Below are positions 23,041 to 35,100 of a stretch of 64,000 nucleotides of DNA, in pieces. The DNA comes from Amoebophrya sp. A120 (taxonomy: Eukaryota > Sar > Dinophyceae > Syndiniales > Amoebophryaceae). The notes under the pieces were generated by a model. It worked only from the letters and a program-made list of their open reading frames with translations. It did not search any database and had not been told where the DNA came from. A program made the translations under genes and the position numbers. The stretch is taken from positions 798,722-862,721 of the forward strand of contig CAJINV010000017.1 in assembly GCA_905178155.1 (NCBI GenBank), given 5' to 3'. Each line of letters begins with the position of its first letter. Position 1 is the first letter of the stretch.

Positions 23041-23905
23041 GACTTGTTTGAGTAGATATAGAAATACGATGACAACCATGTCAGCTCCTTACGAGATTAC
23101 GCAGATGATTATCCCAGGGAAAGTATCATTGATTTTGAATCAGTTGTGTCATGAAGAAGTGCAATTTATTTTTGCACATCAGTTGTGCCAGCATTACAAC
23201 TTGCATCTTCATCAAGAGGATCATGGTGAGAACTATGCGGTATTGATCTGCGCAATCCGTGTTTCCTTCGTGCCCGCTTTCTTCTTTCTTTGCATGCAGC
23301 AAAATCTTGGGGCTGGGACATGCATGCGGTCACGCTTTGTGGTGACGTTGATCAAATTGTTCGTGGAACATGATGACATGCCGTGTGATTCAAGATTTCA
23401 CCCGGATAATCATTGCCAGTTTCTGGGAGAAGCTGAGCAGCCTGCAGCCCGGCACCTTGACGCACTACCTGGGGAATCTGTCGATTGCGTATCCCATATT
23501 TAGAAAACCTACCCACGACCCGCTGCGCTACATGTAAGAGAAGACAGTTTGATATCCATATCGTGTATGTTTAGCAGTGCCTTTCTGCGGCAGCAGAAGT
23601 GGCAGAACTTGCCTACAGGTAAAAAAAGGAACAGGAAGGTGCAAAACACAAGGGATGTTTTCGAAGCGCTTCTACTCGGCGCGCTACAGTATCGGCCTGC
23701 GCCTGATGGATTCTCATACACCAAAAGCATAAAATTTAGTGATCTGCACCTCCTGCAGTTGGTACCATTGATTCTGTCGGTTAGTGCGGCCGTCGTGGGG
23801 AGGGTTCTTCCGCTGCATAAGGTACAGGGCCTGCACATTCTCGATATCATCATCATTGTGGTGGATTTGTTCCTCATCTTCGACATCTTCATAAATTACA
23901 GGTAA
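23041..23905 (+). CDS. Unresolved multi-exon gene, probable membrane protein
   Basis: Exon-like pieces with good codon bias occur close together, but their joins could not be settled. One (about 23392-23533) reads RVIQDFTRIIIASFWEKL and later LTHYLGNLSIAYPIF, and ends at a GTAAGA donor. A second (about 23576-23621) reads SAFLRQQKWQNLPT before another GT. A third (about 23653-23718) reads MFSKRFYSARYSIGLRLM. A fourth (about 23758-23900) is strongly hydrophobic (LVPLILSVSAAVVGRVLPL, then IIIIVVDLFLIFDIFI). Together these suggest a membrane protein split by several short introns. The start and end are arbitrary limits of the coding-like region. Confidence 0.35.
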
Positions 23906-25067
23906 GCACGTGCTACAAATCGCACCAATGTTCATGTGGATTTATCGCACAACAACTCACTGGAACTGAACTGGAACTGTTGCAGTGGTTCTTATCTCGT
24001 TTCCGAATCTTTTTCCGTGCCGTACAGATTAGTAAGGCCCACATGTGATGCTGATGACTGTCCGATTGTGAATCTGAAAAAACACGGAATCATCAGGTCC
24101 CAGGCACGTGACGTGGTGCGAAAAATGCGGGCCATTGGCAACTGCTGCACCCAATCGTGACAAAGACCAGTGCTGCGGTTGTGATGTTGATTACTAGTAC
24201 AGTGTAGAAGTCCACGTAAGACTTTTTCGAGGTTTTTTTGTAAGATCTTCGTAGCGCGGTGCTTCTGGTGCACTGCAGACTGTATCTTCGTGACATGCAT
24301 TTCGTAGAAATAAAGTCCTGCCGCGCGGCCCGGATATTTTGTGTATACTTACTTTGCAGCTTATTGTACAACATCACATGCATGAAATTAAACCCATCGG
24401 ACGAGTTAGTGTTGTATTCACTTCGAGAAGACTAAAATCAAAAAATTGAGTTTTGACTTTGAGTCCGGTCTGGCTCTGGACGACAAACCACAATCAGCAT
24501 AAGCGCTGATCTCGACAGAGACAGTGTTAATTTTTAGGGATAACTCCGATCGTGATCGTGAAGAAGATTCACTTTTGTGTTCAGTCACAGCCGTCCTTCC
24601 CGGCATTGAAGCGTAAGTAAAGAACAACATAAAGATAAACTCTAAAGACCGCTTTCATACACTCTACGAATGTCTTATGAACAAGAAGAAACACAAGATC
24701 AACGGAGGGAAGACAGAAATTCAAGATCATCAGAAAAGTGAAATCAACTTTTACGACATCCATTTTTTGGAAGTAGCGCATAGAGCACAAAGATTTGAAG
24801 CTGCAAGTGAGATGGATGATGAGTAAGCTGTACTTCTACACGGATTCGTCCGTACTATGTGGCTTGCATATGCCTACCGAACGCTTCACCAAGATTGATC
24901 TGTCTCTGAATCATACACTCTAGTCGTAGAAGTTTTTAGTGATGGAGGCATTGTACAAGCTGTTTCGATACACCAGTACCCATTGTCAAATAAAATGACT
25001 AACGTAAATATAAAGAGCGATAAGAAAGTTCGTAATCTACTTCATCTGGAAGCGCCAGACAATTCCA
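23906..25067. other. Gene-free interval
   Basis: About 1.2 kb of AT-rich DNA with short ORFs on both strands and no coherent codon bias. No RNA gene or repeat was seen. Confidence 0.35.
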
Positions 25068-25349
25068 ATGAATGATTGCAATTATGACGTCCACGAAAAG
25101 ATAAAGAGTTTCGCTAAGGACGCAGGCGGTTTTGAAAAATTGACCGGCTCGGTCCGGATCATGAGACCAACCTATACAGAAAAAGTAAGAAAGAGAAAGG
25201 TACTAGCACTCCTGCAGCGTCTAGTAGAGTTGTACCACAATCATGAAACAACAACGAACGATTTTGGTCTTGCGGTGAATCGCTATCCTAGACAAACAAT
25301 GACAATACATACTAGCATAAAAGAAATCCGAAGACCAGAAGAGGTGTAG
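25068..25349 (+). CDS. Possible small basic protein, 93 aa
   Basis: Not recognised. The ORF starts MNDCNYDVHEKIKSFAK and ends at TAG. Its centre (RKVLALLQRLVELYHNHET) resembles the minus-strand ORF at 21749-22270 (LKSLERLVELGYKHET), suggesting the two belong to one local family. Codon bias is weak and there is no domain call. It may be one exon of a larger gene or a decayed copy. Confidence 0.35.
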   Translation: MNDCNYDVHEKIKSFAKDAGGFEKLTGSVRIMRPTYTEKVRKRKVLALLQRLVELYHNHETTTNDFGLAVNRYPRQTMTIHTSIKEIRRPEEV

Positions 25350-25977
25350 TAGCTTAAGCAAAGCGCCGCATATTAATCCACACTCCGGCTGCTGCGTTGG
25401 TGGAGAAAGCTTTATTTTGAAATTACTCACTTGGTTGGTGTAACTCCAAGAATTTTTCATCTCACCCACAGAAGTCACTTATTTGGCCGTAAGAGAGGAT
25501 GAAGTAGTAAGAGCACATTTTTGCAGTCGCTTAGTACCAGGCTCCTAGAACTTCTAGTAGGCACAAGAACAAGAACAAGTTGATGTCGTAGCTTTTCCAG
25601 TACAGCGATGACAAAGAAGTAGAAAATAAAGCAAGCTGATTTGAGTACCTGACTCCGATGCAAGAAAGATGGCAAGATTTACTTCTACCGCAAATGTCTA
25701 CTTCTACTGCTAGCTGCGACATCATCACGCAGCAGGACGGCGTCGACAACTGTAGGAACCCGTTTTCCGGAAGTTGTAAAGCAGCACTATGAACTTGAAG
25801 CACTAGTACCAGCACAGAGAGCACAATAAATCGCACAGAAGCTGCAAAACATAAACAACTTCGTCGTCGAAGAGAAGACCTACAAGGGGGGCCGCTGAAG
25901 AAGTGCAGCAGCAACAAGTAGAACTCAAGTTGATGTAAGTTCAAGTATTAAATGCAGCATTTTTTGCCAGCTTACCT
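25350..25977. other. Gene-free interval
   Basis: About 600 bp with no convincing ORF. The minus-strand ORF 25531-25944 looks like chance reading of pyrimidine-rich DNA. Confidence 0.35.
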
Positions 25978-26163
25978 ATGAGCAGCCTCACCAAGCAAGA
26001 TGACATCAATCCTCTGAGTACGCCCGCTGAAGAGACGACGACCGCAACGGATGCAGAGGGCGCATCCTCAAATGCCGATGAAGAGCAGCTGGTCAGCTGT
26101 CCAAGTAGAAGCGAAAAAGGCGAGAACGTAAGGGTTGCAAACGATTATATGACAGGGTCATGA
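25978..26163 (+). CDS. Possible short acidic protein or orphan exon, 61 aa
   Basis: The ORF begins MSSLTKQDDINPLSTP and is Thr/Glu/Ala-rich, as N-terminal disordered segments in neighbouring genes are. It contains a GTAAGG donor-like site at 26128, so it could be a first exon. Joining from that site to the nucleotidyltransferase ORF at 26681 through the nearest AG (26669) does not keep frame. Confidence 0.25.
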   Translation: MSSLTKQDDINPLSTPAEETTTATDAEGASSNADEEQLVSCPSRSEKGENVRVANDYMTGS

Positions 26164-26680
26164 GCAGGGCGCGCTGGAGGTGAAGTGAAGTTCGCTGTTT
26201 GTCGTCATATTCTTCAGAAGCTGATGAAGACAAAGACTGTTGTTCAGCGAGAACGACGTCAGACACTGATGCACTTGTTATGCATGATTCAAGGGCACCG
26301 GAACGATGACGATCTGATGCTGCTGTATCTATCTTTCAAAGTTTTCTGGTGTTGCAGCAGCATAGTGAACAGAAAAGTAGTCCAGTTTATATTAGTGCAA
26401 GTGCGCAGAAGTCTTCGCAATTACAGTTTCTGTGTTATGATTTTGCTGGATTCTGTAAAAGATTTGACTGCTGGCGCTGTAGCTATTGCTCAGCAGCACA
26501 GCAAGGCCAAGAGTTGTATAGTAGAGCGACATATAGGAACATGAATGGATGCGAGTTGTAAGTGCTTCGTGCATTCGTCATCTTCATTCCAGACGCCCCT
26601 CTTGACCTTGTCGCGATTCTCCACCTTGATACGACGCTCGGATTGGGACCACCACTGACATTAACTACCTCAGCCAGAGC

Positions 26681-29600
26681 ATGCCACAGCAACCAGGCTC
26701 GGGTAGCTTCGCTTTGAAAGAACCCACCTCCGAAGTAGTAGGAGAACAGCAAGGCGCAAAAAGTACTATTAAGAGCGGTGCTGGAGTACTTTCTTCTTCT
26801 TGCAGCACGAGCACGAATACTGGTAACAAGACCAGTTGTACTTCTTCGACGAATAGGTTGACTGCAAGAAGCGGAGAGGTGGACCTCCTTCGTTCTGCGA
26901 TGGCCTCCACCGCTGTGGCCAGCACGACTGAGCAGCAGACCAGTAGTACCAGTAAGACTGCTCCGTCTTCTATGGGCAGCGGAAAGAACGATCTTGCGGA
27001 TGTGCCGCCAAGCACAACTAGCTCGAAAGACAGTAAAAAACATCCAGTTGTAGAAGGAGCAGTAGATCCTACACTTGTAGTAGCCTCGTCTGCAGCGCGC
27101 ACGAACGGCGACGCTGCAACAGGAGGCAAAAATATCACGGCGGCCGACGCAAATCTTGCTACGCACATGGCAAAGTCCGTAAATGAAGAGGCCAACACGT
27201 GTTCTGTGGGCCTTGATGCTCGCGCGAAAGTAAACAGCGGTGGAATCGCGACGACTGTAGCGGCTGGCACCGCCGCTAGCACAGAAGATGTTTCAAATAA
27301 AGGCAATCTTCTGGGCGAGGACGATGTGAGCTCAACACAACAGGGAGCTGCTGGTGCTGTTCCAGCTAGTGCAACAAAAACGGGCACAGCTGCGGGGGTT
27401 TCGTCAGGTAGTTCGACGAATAGAAAAGCTTCGTCCTCTACAACCTCTTCAAAAGATACCACTGCACCCACGGGTAACATGGTTGTAGATGCTGGAAGAA
27501 CCCTCAACGGCTCGACAGCGTCAAGCAACAGTGCAGCCGCCGCCGCCAGTGGTAAAAACGGAAGTGTTGCTGCTGAAACTGTAGTGCTGAATGGGACCTC
27601 CGCGACCTCAGGCAGCGGAAGTGGAATCACAAATAGCAGCAAAACAACTGCAACTAAAAAGGAAGAAGTAATAAAGTTCGCGCCCGAAGAGAGGAGCAAG
27701 GCAGCTGCTAGTACAACTACCGCAGCAGCAGCTGCAACAGCTACAGGCTCATCAACTGCAGGTAGTGCTAGTAGCGTTCCGTCCTCCGCGTCCGCAGCAC
27801 AGGCCGCTTTCGGTCCCACGCCCAGCTCACCAAGCTCCGGGCCTAGCTCTGCGGCTTCTGGCGCCGCGCCGGCGGCGAACAAGAATAGCGTTAAGCCTGG
27901 TGCCACAACTGCATCAACTGCAACAACCGTACCACCGCCGATCTCCATAGTCGGTATGGGCAGCGGCAAGGGCCCGCTCCCGATGGGCGCTTCGTCTAGT
28001 AGTATTGGTGCGAAGTCGAGTAATAGTACCGCAGTACCGATTTCCACTACAGTACCAGCGAGCGCCACAGGAGCTAGTGCGGCTGACGCTATTACTATTA
28101 AGGAGGACTTAAGACGGTATGCAGGAGGACTTAAAACCTTGTCAGAAGGTCGTGCTCCTGGACCACCGGGAGGCACTACTACCACTTCTACGACACCAGC
28201 CCCCACCGCGTCCCCGCGGCCGCCAAATCCAAACCCCTTCACCGTGGAAGTGGACGAGGATGAGCCTCCGCCACCGCCGGAAGACATATCAAAGATAAGA
28301 GAAGGCACACCCATTCGACCAGAAAAAATTACCTCAGTTTGTTCTCATGCCATTTTATTCATCTGCGGCAGTGCGTGGCACAAAGGCTGTTTCGCATGAC
28401 AATTTTTTTGGTAGTACCACCTTTGTCGTGCTGGCCCGCGTTACACTTTGACTTTCGTCCTCCGTAGTTGATGTGCACGTCGGCAGAACAAGCTTCTTGC
28501 CCCCGTTGCAGATCAGCATCACATCAAACTTTCTCGCCGTGACAGAACGACGGAAAGACAAATTTTTGTCTGGTACTATCTTGGGTGTAGTTTCATTTTT
28601 CTGCTTGATAAGACACGCCGATCGACGAGGACGAGGAGCAGGAGGACGAGCAGCAGCGCATGGACGACTGGGCCGCCTACCTGGGCGCGGAGGGCAACGG
28701 GGAGGTGGTATCACAATGAAAAACGCCCCCAGCCCCGAACTTGGGAGCATTTGTATTGCAAACCTTTCCAACAGAAACATTCGCCCTCTTGCATCTAGCA
28801 GCATCACAGATTTCCAATCGTGAATAGCGAAAATTTGTATTGCAACAGATCCCAGCAAGCGCGGCGCTTGTCATGCAAGCAATGCTATATACGCCTAGAC
28901 TCTACTGCATCACAAAGTCAAAGATAAAGACTCATATTCCTTTCATGCATGACAAAAAGTTTTCATTTGGAAACTTCGCATCACAAATTATTGCAAATTT
29001 GGGGGTGGGGGCATTTTTCACGGTAATAGGTGGACGCGGAGTGGCTGAAGGGGCTGTACGACCTGCAGGCCGGGGCGCTGGAGGAGGACGACGACGAGGG
29101 CGACGTGCCGCACGGCAATTCGCAGTCCGTGCCCTACTCGGTGGCGCTGCTGGAGCACGAGCAGAACAGCCGGCTGACCGCCGCCGGGGGGCTGGTCGTG
29201 GTGCCCACCATTGACGAGGCGGGAGGAGGCGCCACCCGCACCTCCAGCACCATCGTCGGGACGGCTGCGCCCACTTCTGGGTCGGTGCTGGTGGTTGGCG
29301 CGTCGGCGGCCACGTCGAGCAGTTCGTCCTCCGCAAAGGAGCAGGAGGCGAAGTGGGTCGCGGACGCGATCGCCTTCATCGGTAAGTACATGACCAGCGA
29401 GCTGAAACTCGACGAAGTGGAAACCAAAATCGTGCAGCCGCTACAGGAAATCGCAAACGAGATAGGTATAATGTTACATTCATATACAAAATAAACCGAA
29501 AGAGATATTATCGTTTCGAGAAAGATTTTGAATTTCAGCAAAGAAAAATTATTTGTCTTCCGTTTCCGTAGTTTTCTTCATTCCAATGCTTCATCGGGGT

Positions 29601-32600
29601 AGTTGCATGTAACGAGTATGAAAGCAATTTTTCCACTCGTGGCTTATCTAGGTTTGAAGGGCGAGATGAAGTGTTTTGGGTCCTTCATGAGCGGGTTTGC
29701 GAACAAAAAGTCGGATTTGGATGTAACTTTCATCCAGCAAGACTCCACCACCCTGTCGCCACACGACATACTCACCCGCGTGGCCAACAAACTGGAGAAA
29801 TCGGGAGCCTACGATAGTACATTTTAGTCTGCTGAAGCTGAACATTCGCCTAGGTCAGCTGAGGAAAAAACTTTCGATTACCACTGACCCCTCTGCTACT
29901 ACAAGGATTTCAATTTTCATCCTTCAAAACAACTTGTACTTGAGATTTTGATACCAGGTGTGTGTCCTACTCATGTCTATAGAAAGTTCTTGCAAGTCTC
30001 TCTTGTATGAAGATCAAGATGCTTGCATGCCTTCCGCTTATACGATTTGTCCGGAAAGATACCAAATGCAAATCCACACCTGATATTACAACAGGCATCA
30101 CGAAGGTGTTGCACGCACAATCGCCACTGGTGCGGTGTACAAACATGGAGTTGCAGGTGGAAGTCGAGATCTTAATGAACAACCAACTTGGCGTTGAAAA
30201 CTCAAAACTTCTCCATTGCTACGCCCAGATAGACCCGCGGGTGGCCCAACTGGTACGTGTTTTTGTTTTTTGTTTAGCACCGACACCGTAAAGATGGCAG
30301 GCTGTCTTCGCACGTGATGAACTAGTGCAGCTGGAGCAGTAAACCCACTTCGTTCCATGTGCGACGACGTTGGGTTGTGCTATCTGCATACCAGAAATTT
30401 ACGCAAATTTATTCCAGGTCCGTCTGGTGAAGACCTGGGCGAAACACTACGAAGTTCTCGGGTCTCAGGACGGGTGCATCAACAGCTACGCCTACGTGCT
30501 GCTCACGCTCTATTACCTGGTATTCTTTGATAAAAAGCAATTTTTTTCAATTTTTTTTTGGTTCGGTTTTGGTACATGGTGGGAATCTCATCGCTGAGAC
30601 GAGCCAATGCCGCTTGTCACCAAGCTCAAGATCGGCGGCGACTTCGGACAGCAAGAAGTTTGTTTTGTTACCACGTGAAGAAGAAGGTAGTAGAGTCCCC
30701 GACTATCAGATGATACGATTTTTCTGCACTTTCAATATGCGTAGGTCGCCATCAATTTCCTCCCCAACCTCCAACTTCTGGCGCAAGCCATGGGCATCCC
30801 CAGCAACTTTGTGAGCGTGAAGAAGTGGGGCACGCCGGACATTGTGGACACCCGATTTTGGAGCAAGAAACTCCCCGATTTCCGCCCCGACAACGCCGCA
30901 GACTTTACCCTGTACCAGCTCGTGAAAGGCTTTTTCGAGTTCTACCTCAAGTTCCCCTGGGCGACAAGCGCCGTGTGCTTGCGACAACAGTACTTTCCAC
31001 TTTGCTATATGATCTTCCGAACAATTATTGTCCTCACTGTCGCTCATTGTTTGGCATCGACTGATCATGTTGCACATAGTACGAAAATACGAAAAATGTT
31101 TTCGCACTCATTGAGAAGAGGTCATGATTTTGAAATGTACTTTTGCGTAAAGCTAAGAAACTAAACATAATTAACATCAACAGCCTCCCCGGTGCCCCGG
31201 CGACCCAAACCCCGAAGCAGAACCTGTTTTTTTTCGAGCACACTGGCCCCGCCGTTTGGCACATCGAGGACCCTTTCGACGTGAAGCACAACCTGGCCGG
31301 GCGGACCACGGAGTCCGGCAGAAAACGCATCACCGACGCCATGAAACAAGCCCTAGAGAACTTCACCAACTTCGACGAGGCTTTTCAGACAAATCGAAAA
31401 GCAAGGTAGAGGCAGTGCTGGAACCGAATTTTGTTTTTGTCATTCGTCTGATCGATGTGCATGTGGTATACCATGGTTGCTGTGCGAGGAAGGTTCTTCC
31501 TTATGATCGTCGCGACACAGCAATAGAAACGCATTATCACTTTCACTACTAGGTTTTGGCTTAAAGCCTCCATCTCCTCCACGGTGACCCCGAAGCAAGT
31601 GTTGGATATCTTCAAAGACGTGGAGCTCGTGCGACTCTATTTCCCGAAATACGAGACATTTTTCCAAGAAGACCCGAACAAGCGACCGCACTTATATGGA
31701 GGTATTGAGAAGATGCGTGCATAACCAGACGCATTACTTTTAGCACTTTGAATTCTCATTATGCAGCACCAGCTGGAGCTGCAATAAGTACCTTACAACT
31801 TCTTAAAGTAAGTCTGTTGGTTGCTCATCGCGGACCGAAGCTGGAAATACACGTGGACCTTACGAGGCGAATCCCATCCAAATCCAAAAGAGGACACACT
31901 CACACCTCCTGATCAGTAACATCCAAACTCCTATTACCCTATTCTCTCCACTACAGCCCCACGGTACAAGAACATCATGCTGGAATTTTCTTCTCAAGCG
32001 GACCTGCGACAGGCGGAGATGCGCAACGAGGTGTTTCTGTGCGAGAGTCAGCTGCGGCTGCACAAAACCACCACCGGCTTCGTGGAAGAGGAAGTCAAGG
32101 GAAAGGAGGGCGCGTACTACGAGTTCGACCTTTCCGTGTCTTCCGAGGAGCTGGAGACGGCCATCAGCACGGCCTTGGCGGAGCGCGACGCGACCATCGC
32201 GAAAAGAAGTACGGAATCGCCAAAATTTGTCAAGGGAGAAAAGGGCGGGAAGGGAAGCGGCACCACGGCGAAGAGCGGTACTTAATAGAATACTGCAGAG
32301 ATATTGACGATAATTACTACCTCATGCTGCGCGTATTAGCAAGATAAACAGGCCTAGACTTTGAAAAGTAGGTTGGTTCCTGTTTCACTATGGAGATATT
32401 ACCGTATTTTGAGGACGAAGAGGAATTCCGCAAAGGAAATTATAAAGTAGACCCTTCTACTTCCTCGTCGCAATACGAATGGCGCTCGTCCTCCCACCCA
32501 CCAACCTTTTGATAAAATCAAAATCACAAACGAAAAACAGATGGCTCCTCCGGCGGCGCGTACTTTCTCGGAGTGGGCATGACCGAGGACGACGCGAAAT

Positions 32601-35100
32601 CTTGGAACGCCCGGTCGGCGAACAACAGCAAACAGGCCTACAGTGCTGGCAATCATGCCGGATACACGCCCTACGACAACTCCGTGGAGGAACTGGCGAA
32701 GTACAGCAAAACCGGCCTTGCCGGCTCTCCCTCCGCCGTGGTAGACCCGACGAAAAAGGACAGCAAGGAGGCGTCGCTCGAGGAGTGGAACGCACAGTGG
32801 TACATGAACGGCGGTGGTGGCGACAGCGCGTCCGGCGCCTCTTCGTCTGCCAACACCCCGCACGACGGCAACGCGATGCCGAAAACCACGGAGCTGCGCG
32901 CCAACGCAGCGACCTTCACCAGCAAGGGTGGCGCCTTCGATATCAGACTCTTAAACGCCACCTTGTTTGCTGCTACATGATCTGATGTCATGCAAAATTG
33001 CCGACAGGGAGGAGCCTCAGCCTCCACACGATGGAGCTGCTTCGCATTTACAAATCGCGTAAACCAGTACTGATGTTGTAAGTCGTTGCCAAGTCTGTAA
33101 TGCGATACGCACAAGCACATCAAGTTCCACCCTTTCACATTTGCTGTTCATTCTACTTGCATCACGAATTGTTCACGTAACAGCAGGCAAAGCAACGCGT
33201 TTGCGAGCCCCATACTCGACTACGGTGCAGCAGCGGCCTACGGAATGGGCGGTGGTCCCGGTGGGGCAGCGGCCGCCGCGGCGAGTGCCTTGGCTGCGAG
33301 CGCTGGCATGCCGCCCGGCTACGCAGCCATGCAGCCCGGGAAGGGCCCGGCGGGAGGGCCGGGTGGCTACCCGCCCCCCGGGGCAACAGCGACCATGGTG
33401 CCCGGACCGGGCGGGCAGATGATGTTGGCTCCGGGGCCAGGAGGAGCCGGTGCTGGCGTGCCCCCGGGGGCGAAGGGGTCGTACTGGGACCCGAGTCAGA
33501 TGGCGATGTACATGGCCGCGAACAACAAGGGCAAAGAAAAGTGGCTGGAGATGATGAAGGGCAGCAAAGGGGGCGCCGTGAGCTCCAAATCTAGTCCGGT
33601 TGACGCGGCGCACCAGCTCGCCCTCAGTGCCGGCCAGCCGAGCGCTAACGACGAAAACGGAAGCAACAGCGGGAATAATACGGCGTCGGATGCGCAAAAA
33701 CAGCAGTATGCACAGGCAGCCAATTATGCAAAGACAAATTTAATGGTTTTACAGTTACACACGTGGTCGTAGTTGTAGGATAAGCTAGACTGACAACTTT
33801 TATCTGTCATGCCCGAACAAATGATGCGCAGGAGCAGGACGAGCGGGACGATGAACTAAGTAAGTACATTGTACCCACCAGTCACATGCGGGTTTTCCCA
33901 CATGATTGCAGAAATGTAGCTTTTTTATGTGATGCAAAACTGAACCATTCTATGCATATCAAGTTTATCGTGTTGCGTGCTCCATGTTCATCGTGTTGCT
34001 GAATCTGCAAAAATGTGTAGCTCGTAAGGCAGCTTTTTGTTCGCCGGGATACCATCCAGATGGCAGCGTACGCCCAGAGCGCGGCGATGACGAAGGGGCT
34101 GTACCAGGCGGCCAAGGCGGGGAAAGCGGCCTTCTACGCACAGGCCGCGGGCATGCCAGGAGGGCCGGGCGCACCGCACCCCGCGTTTTACGCCCAGAAT
34201 CCCGCCGCGGCCGGGAATGCTGCCACGATGGCAGCTATGGCGGCGCAGAAAGGGGTGGCAGCGGGAAAGGTATAGCCATGCTTGTGTATGTCTTCATGTG
34301 AAATGTTAAATGTCCTAGGTGGTCCCCAATTTGTCGTGCAGTTAGAATTGAATTTATTTGTCTTAGCTTGCATCCGCCAGTACTAGCACGACGAAGAAGC
34401 AGTCCGAACTACTGCCAGGATGCAATTTTTTAGCTGTATCCATTCGTATTGCCATTGCAATTGTCTGCTGCTATGCTCCTGGATTATATCATCCTGACCT
34501 CAAAAATGAAAATCAAAATTACTCCAAATATGAACAGGACCCAGCAGCGATGGCGGCCGCGATGCAGTATCAACAGCAGGCAGCAGCTATGAAGGGATAC
34601 CCACATCCAGCCTACATGTATAGCCCAGCAGGCGCCGACCCAAGAATGATGATGATGGCTGCCATGGCAAAAGGTATAATCGCACGTAACGATTCGTCTG
34701 CGTTCAGATTCATCTACTCGTTGCGCAACGAATTAGATGAACATGCATGGACACGAACACACCATGATGAAATAAATCTTCATGATCTAGTATATCTATA
34801 TGAAAACATCAAAGGTCCTGATGAAGATGTACTTCTACTTCTTGCTTGTCGCTTGCTAGCAAATAATGATTTAGTTTCCGCAGCAAGAGATATTTTGGTT
34901 TTCAGAGAACATCTACTTCATGAAGCGAGCCGCCTGGTCGATGTGATCTTCATATCGATTCCGCAGGTACTATGCCCAACCCGGGGGCAGCCTGCGGCGT
35001 TCCGAACGGAGCTGCTTATGCCGGCTACGCAGCCGCAGCCGCCATGAAAGGAAAGCAGGGCGGCAAACCCGGCGGTGGGCCAAGCGGGCGAGGATTCTGA
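26681..35100 (+). CDS. Terminal nucleotidyltransferase (TUTase / non-canonical poly(A) polymerase), 15 exons, ~1,649 aa
   Basis: Adds nucleotides (U or A) to RNA 3' ends. Proposed exons: 26681-28285, 28612-28707, 29030-29465, 29652-29816, 30095-30252, 30418-30519, 30745-30974, 31184-31405, 31553-31701, 31957-32277, 32541-32964, 33184-33745, 34060-34269, 34538-34673, 34967-35100; total 1,650 codons, all joins in frame. The first ~535 residues are Ser/Thr/Ala-rich and disordered. The Cid1-type core follows: GS(x)8-10 helix with SDLD (GSFMSGFANKKSDLDVTF), the central VEILMNNQLGVENSKLL, NSYAYVLLTLYYL, FLPNLQ, LVKGFFEFYLKFPW and IEDPFDVKHNLAG. The third catalytic carboxylate, normally Asp before the NN motif, reads Glu. 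The C-terminal ~450 residues are Ala/Gly/Met/Pro/Gln-rich. Introns 1 and 2 are introners; the others look like ordinary GT-AG introns. The join 33745-34060 is least certain: a short extra exon near 33832-33859 is possible. The pairing of an AG-rich tail with a TUTase core is unusual in length. Confidence 0.88.
28287..28610 (+). mobile_element. Introner, AT-AA register
   Basis: The 324-bp element is flanked by agaca (28282-28286 and 28611-28615). It begins tatcaaagataag and ends ctgcttgata, a weak inverted pair. Removing 329 bp changes frame 2 to frame 1, as the flanking exons need, and joins PPED to TPIDEDEE. At the common register the intron is AT...AA (28286-28611). Confidence 0.8.
28709..29028 (+). 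mobile_element. Introner, family C, GT-AG
   Basis: This 320-bp element starts tatcacaatgaaaaacgccc and ends gggggcatttttcacggtaata, which are inverse copies. Its duplication is ggtgg (28704-28708 and 29029-29033). Splicing GT(28708)...AG(29029) converts frame 1 to frame 2 and joins GNGE to DAEWLKG. The inner sequence contains repeated 'ttgtattgca' and 'catgac' motifs common to other introners here. Confidence 0.9.

Noticed and set aside
26665-28314. 549-codon minus-strand ORF, Ala/Val/Leu-rich
   Set aside because: It mirrors the Ser/Thr/Ala-rich exon 1 of the TUTase gene. The + strand frame joins the nucleotidyltransferase core through two introners, so the + strand is the real one.
26681-32285. 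TUTase gene ending at the stop at 32283
   Set aside because: A GT-AG intron at 32278-32540 removes that stop and keeps frame into well-biased exons running to 35100.
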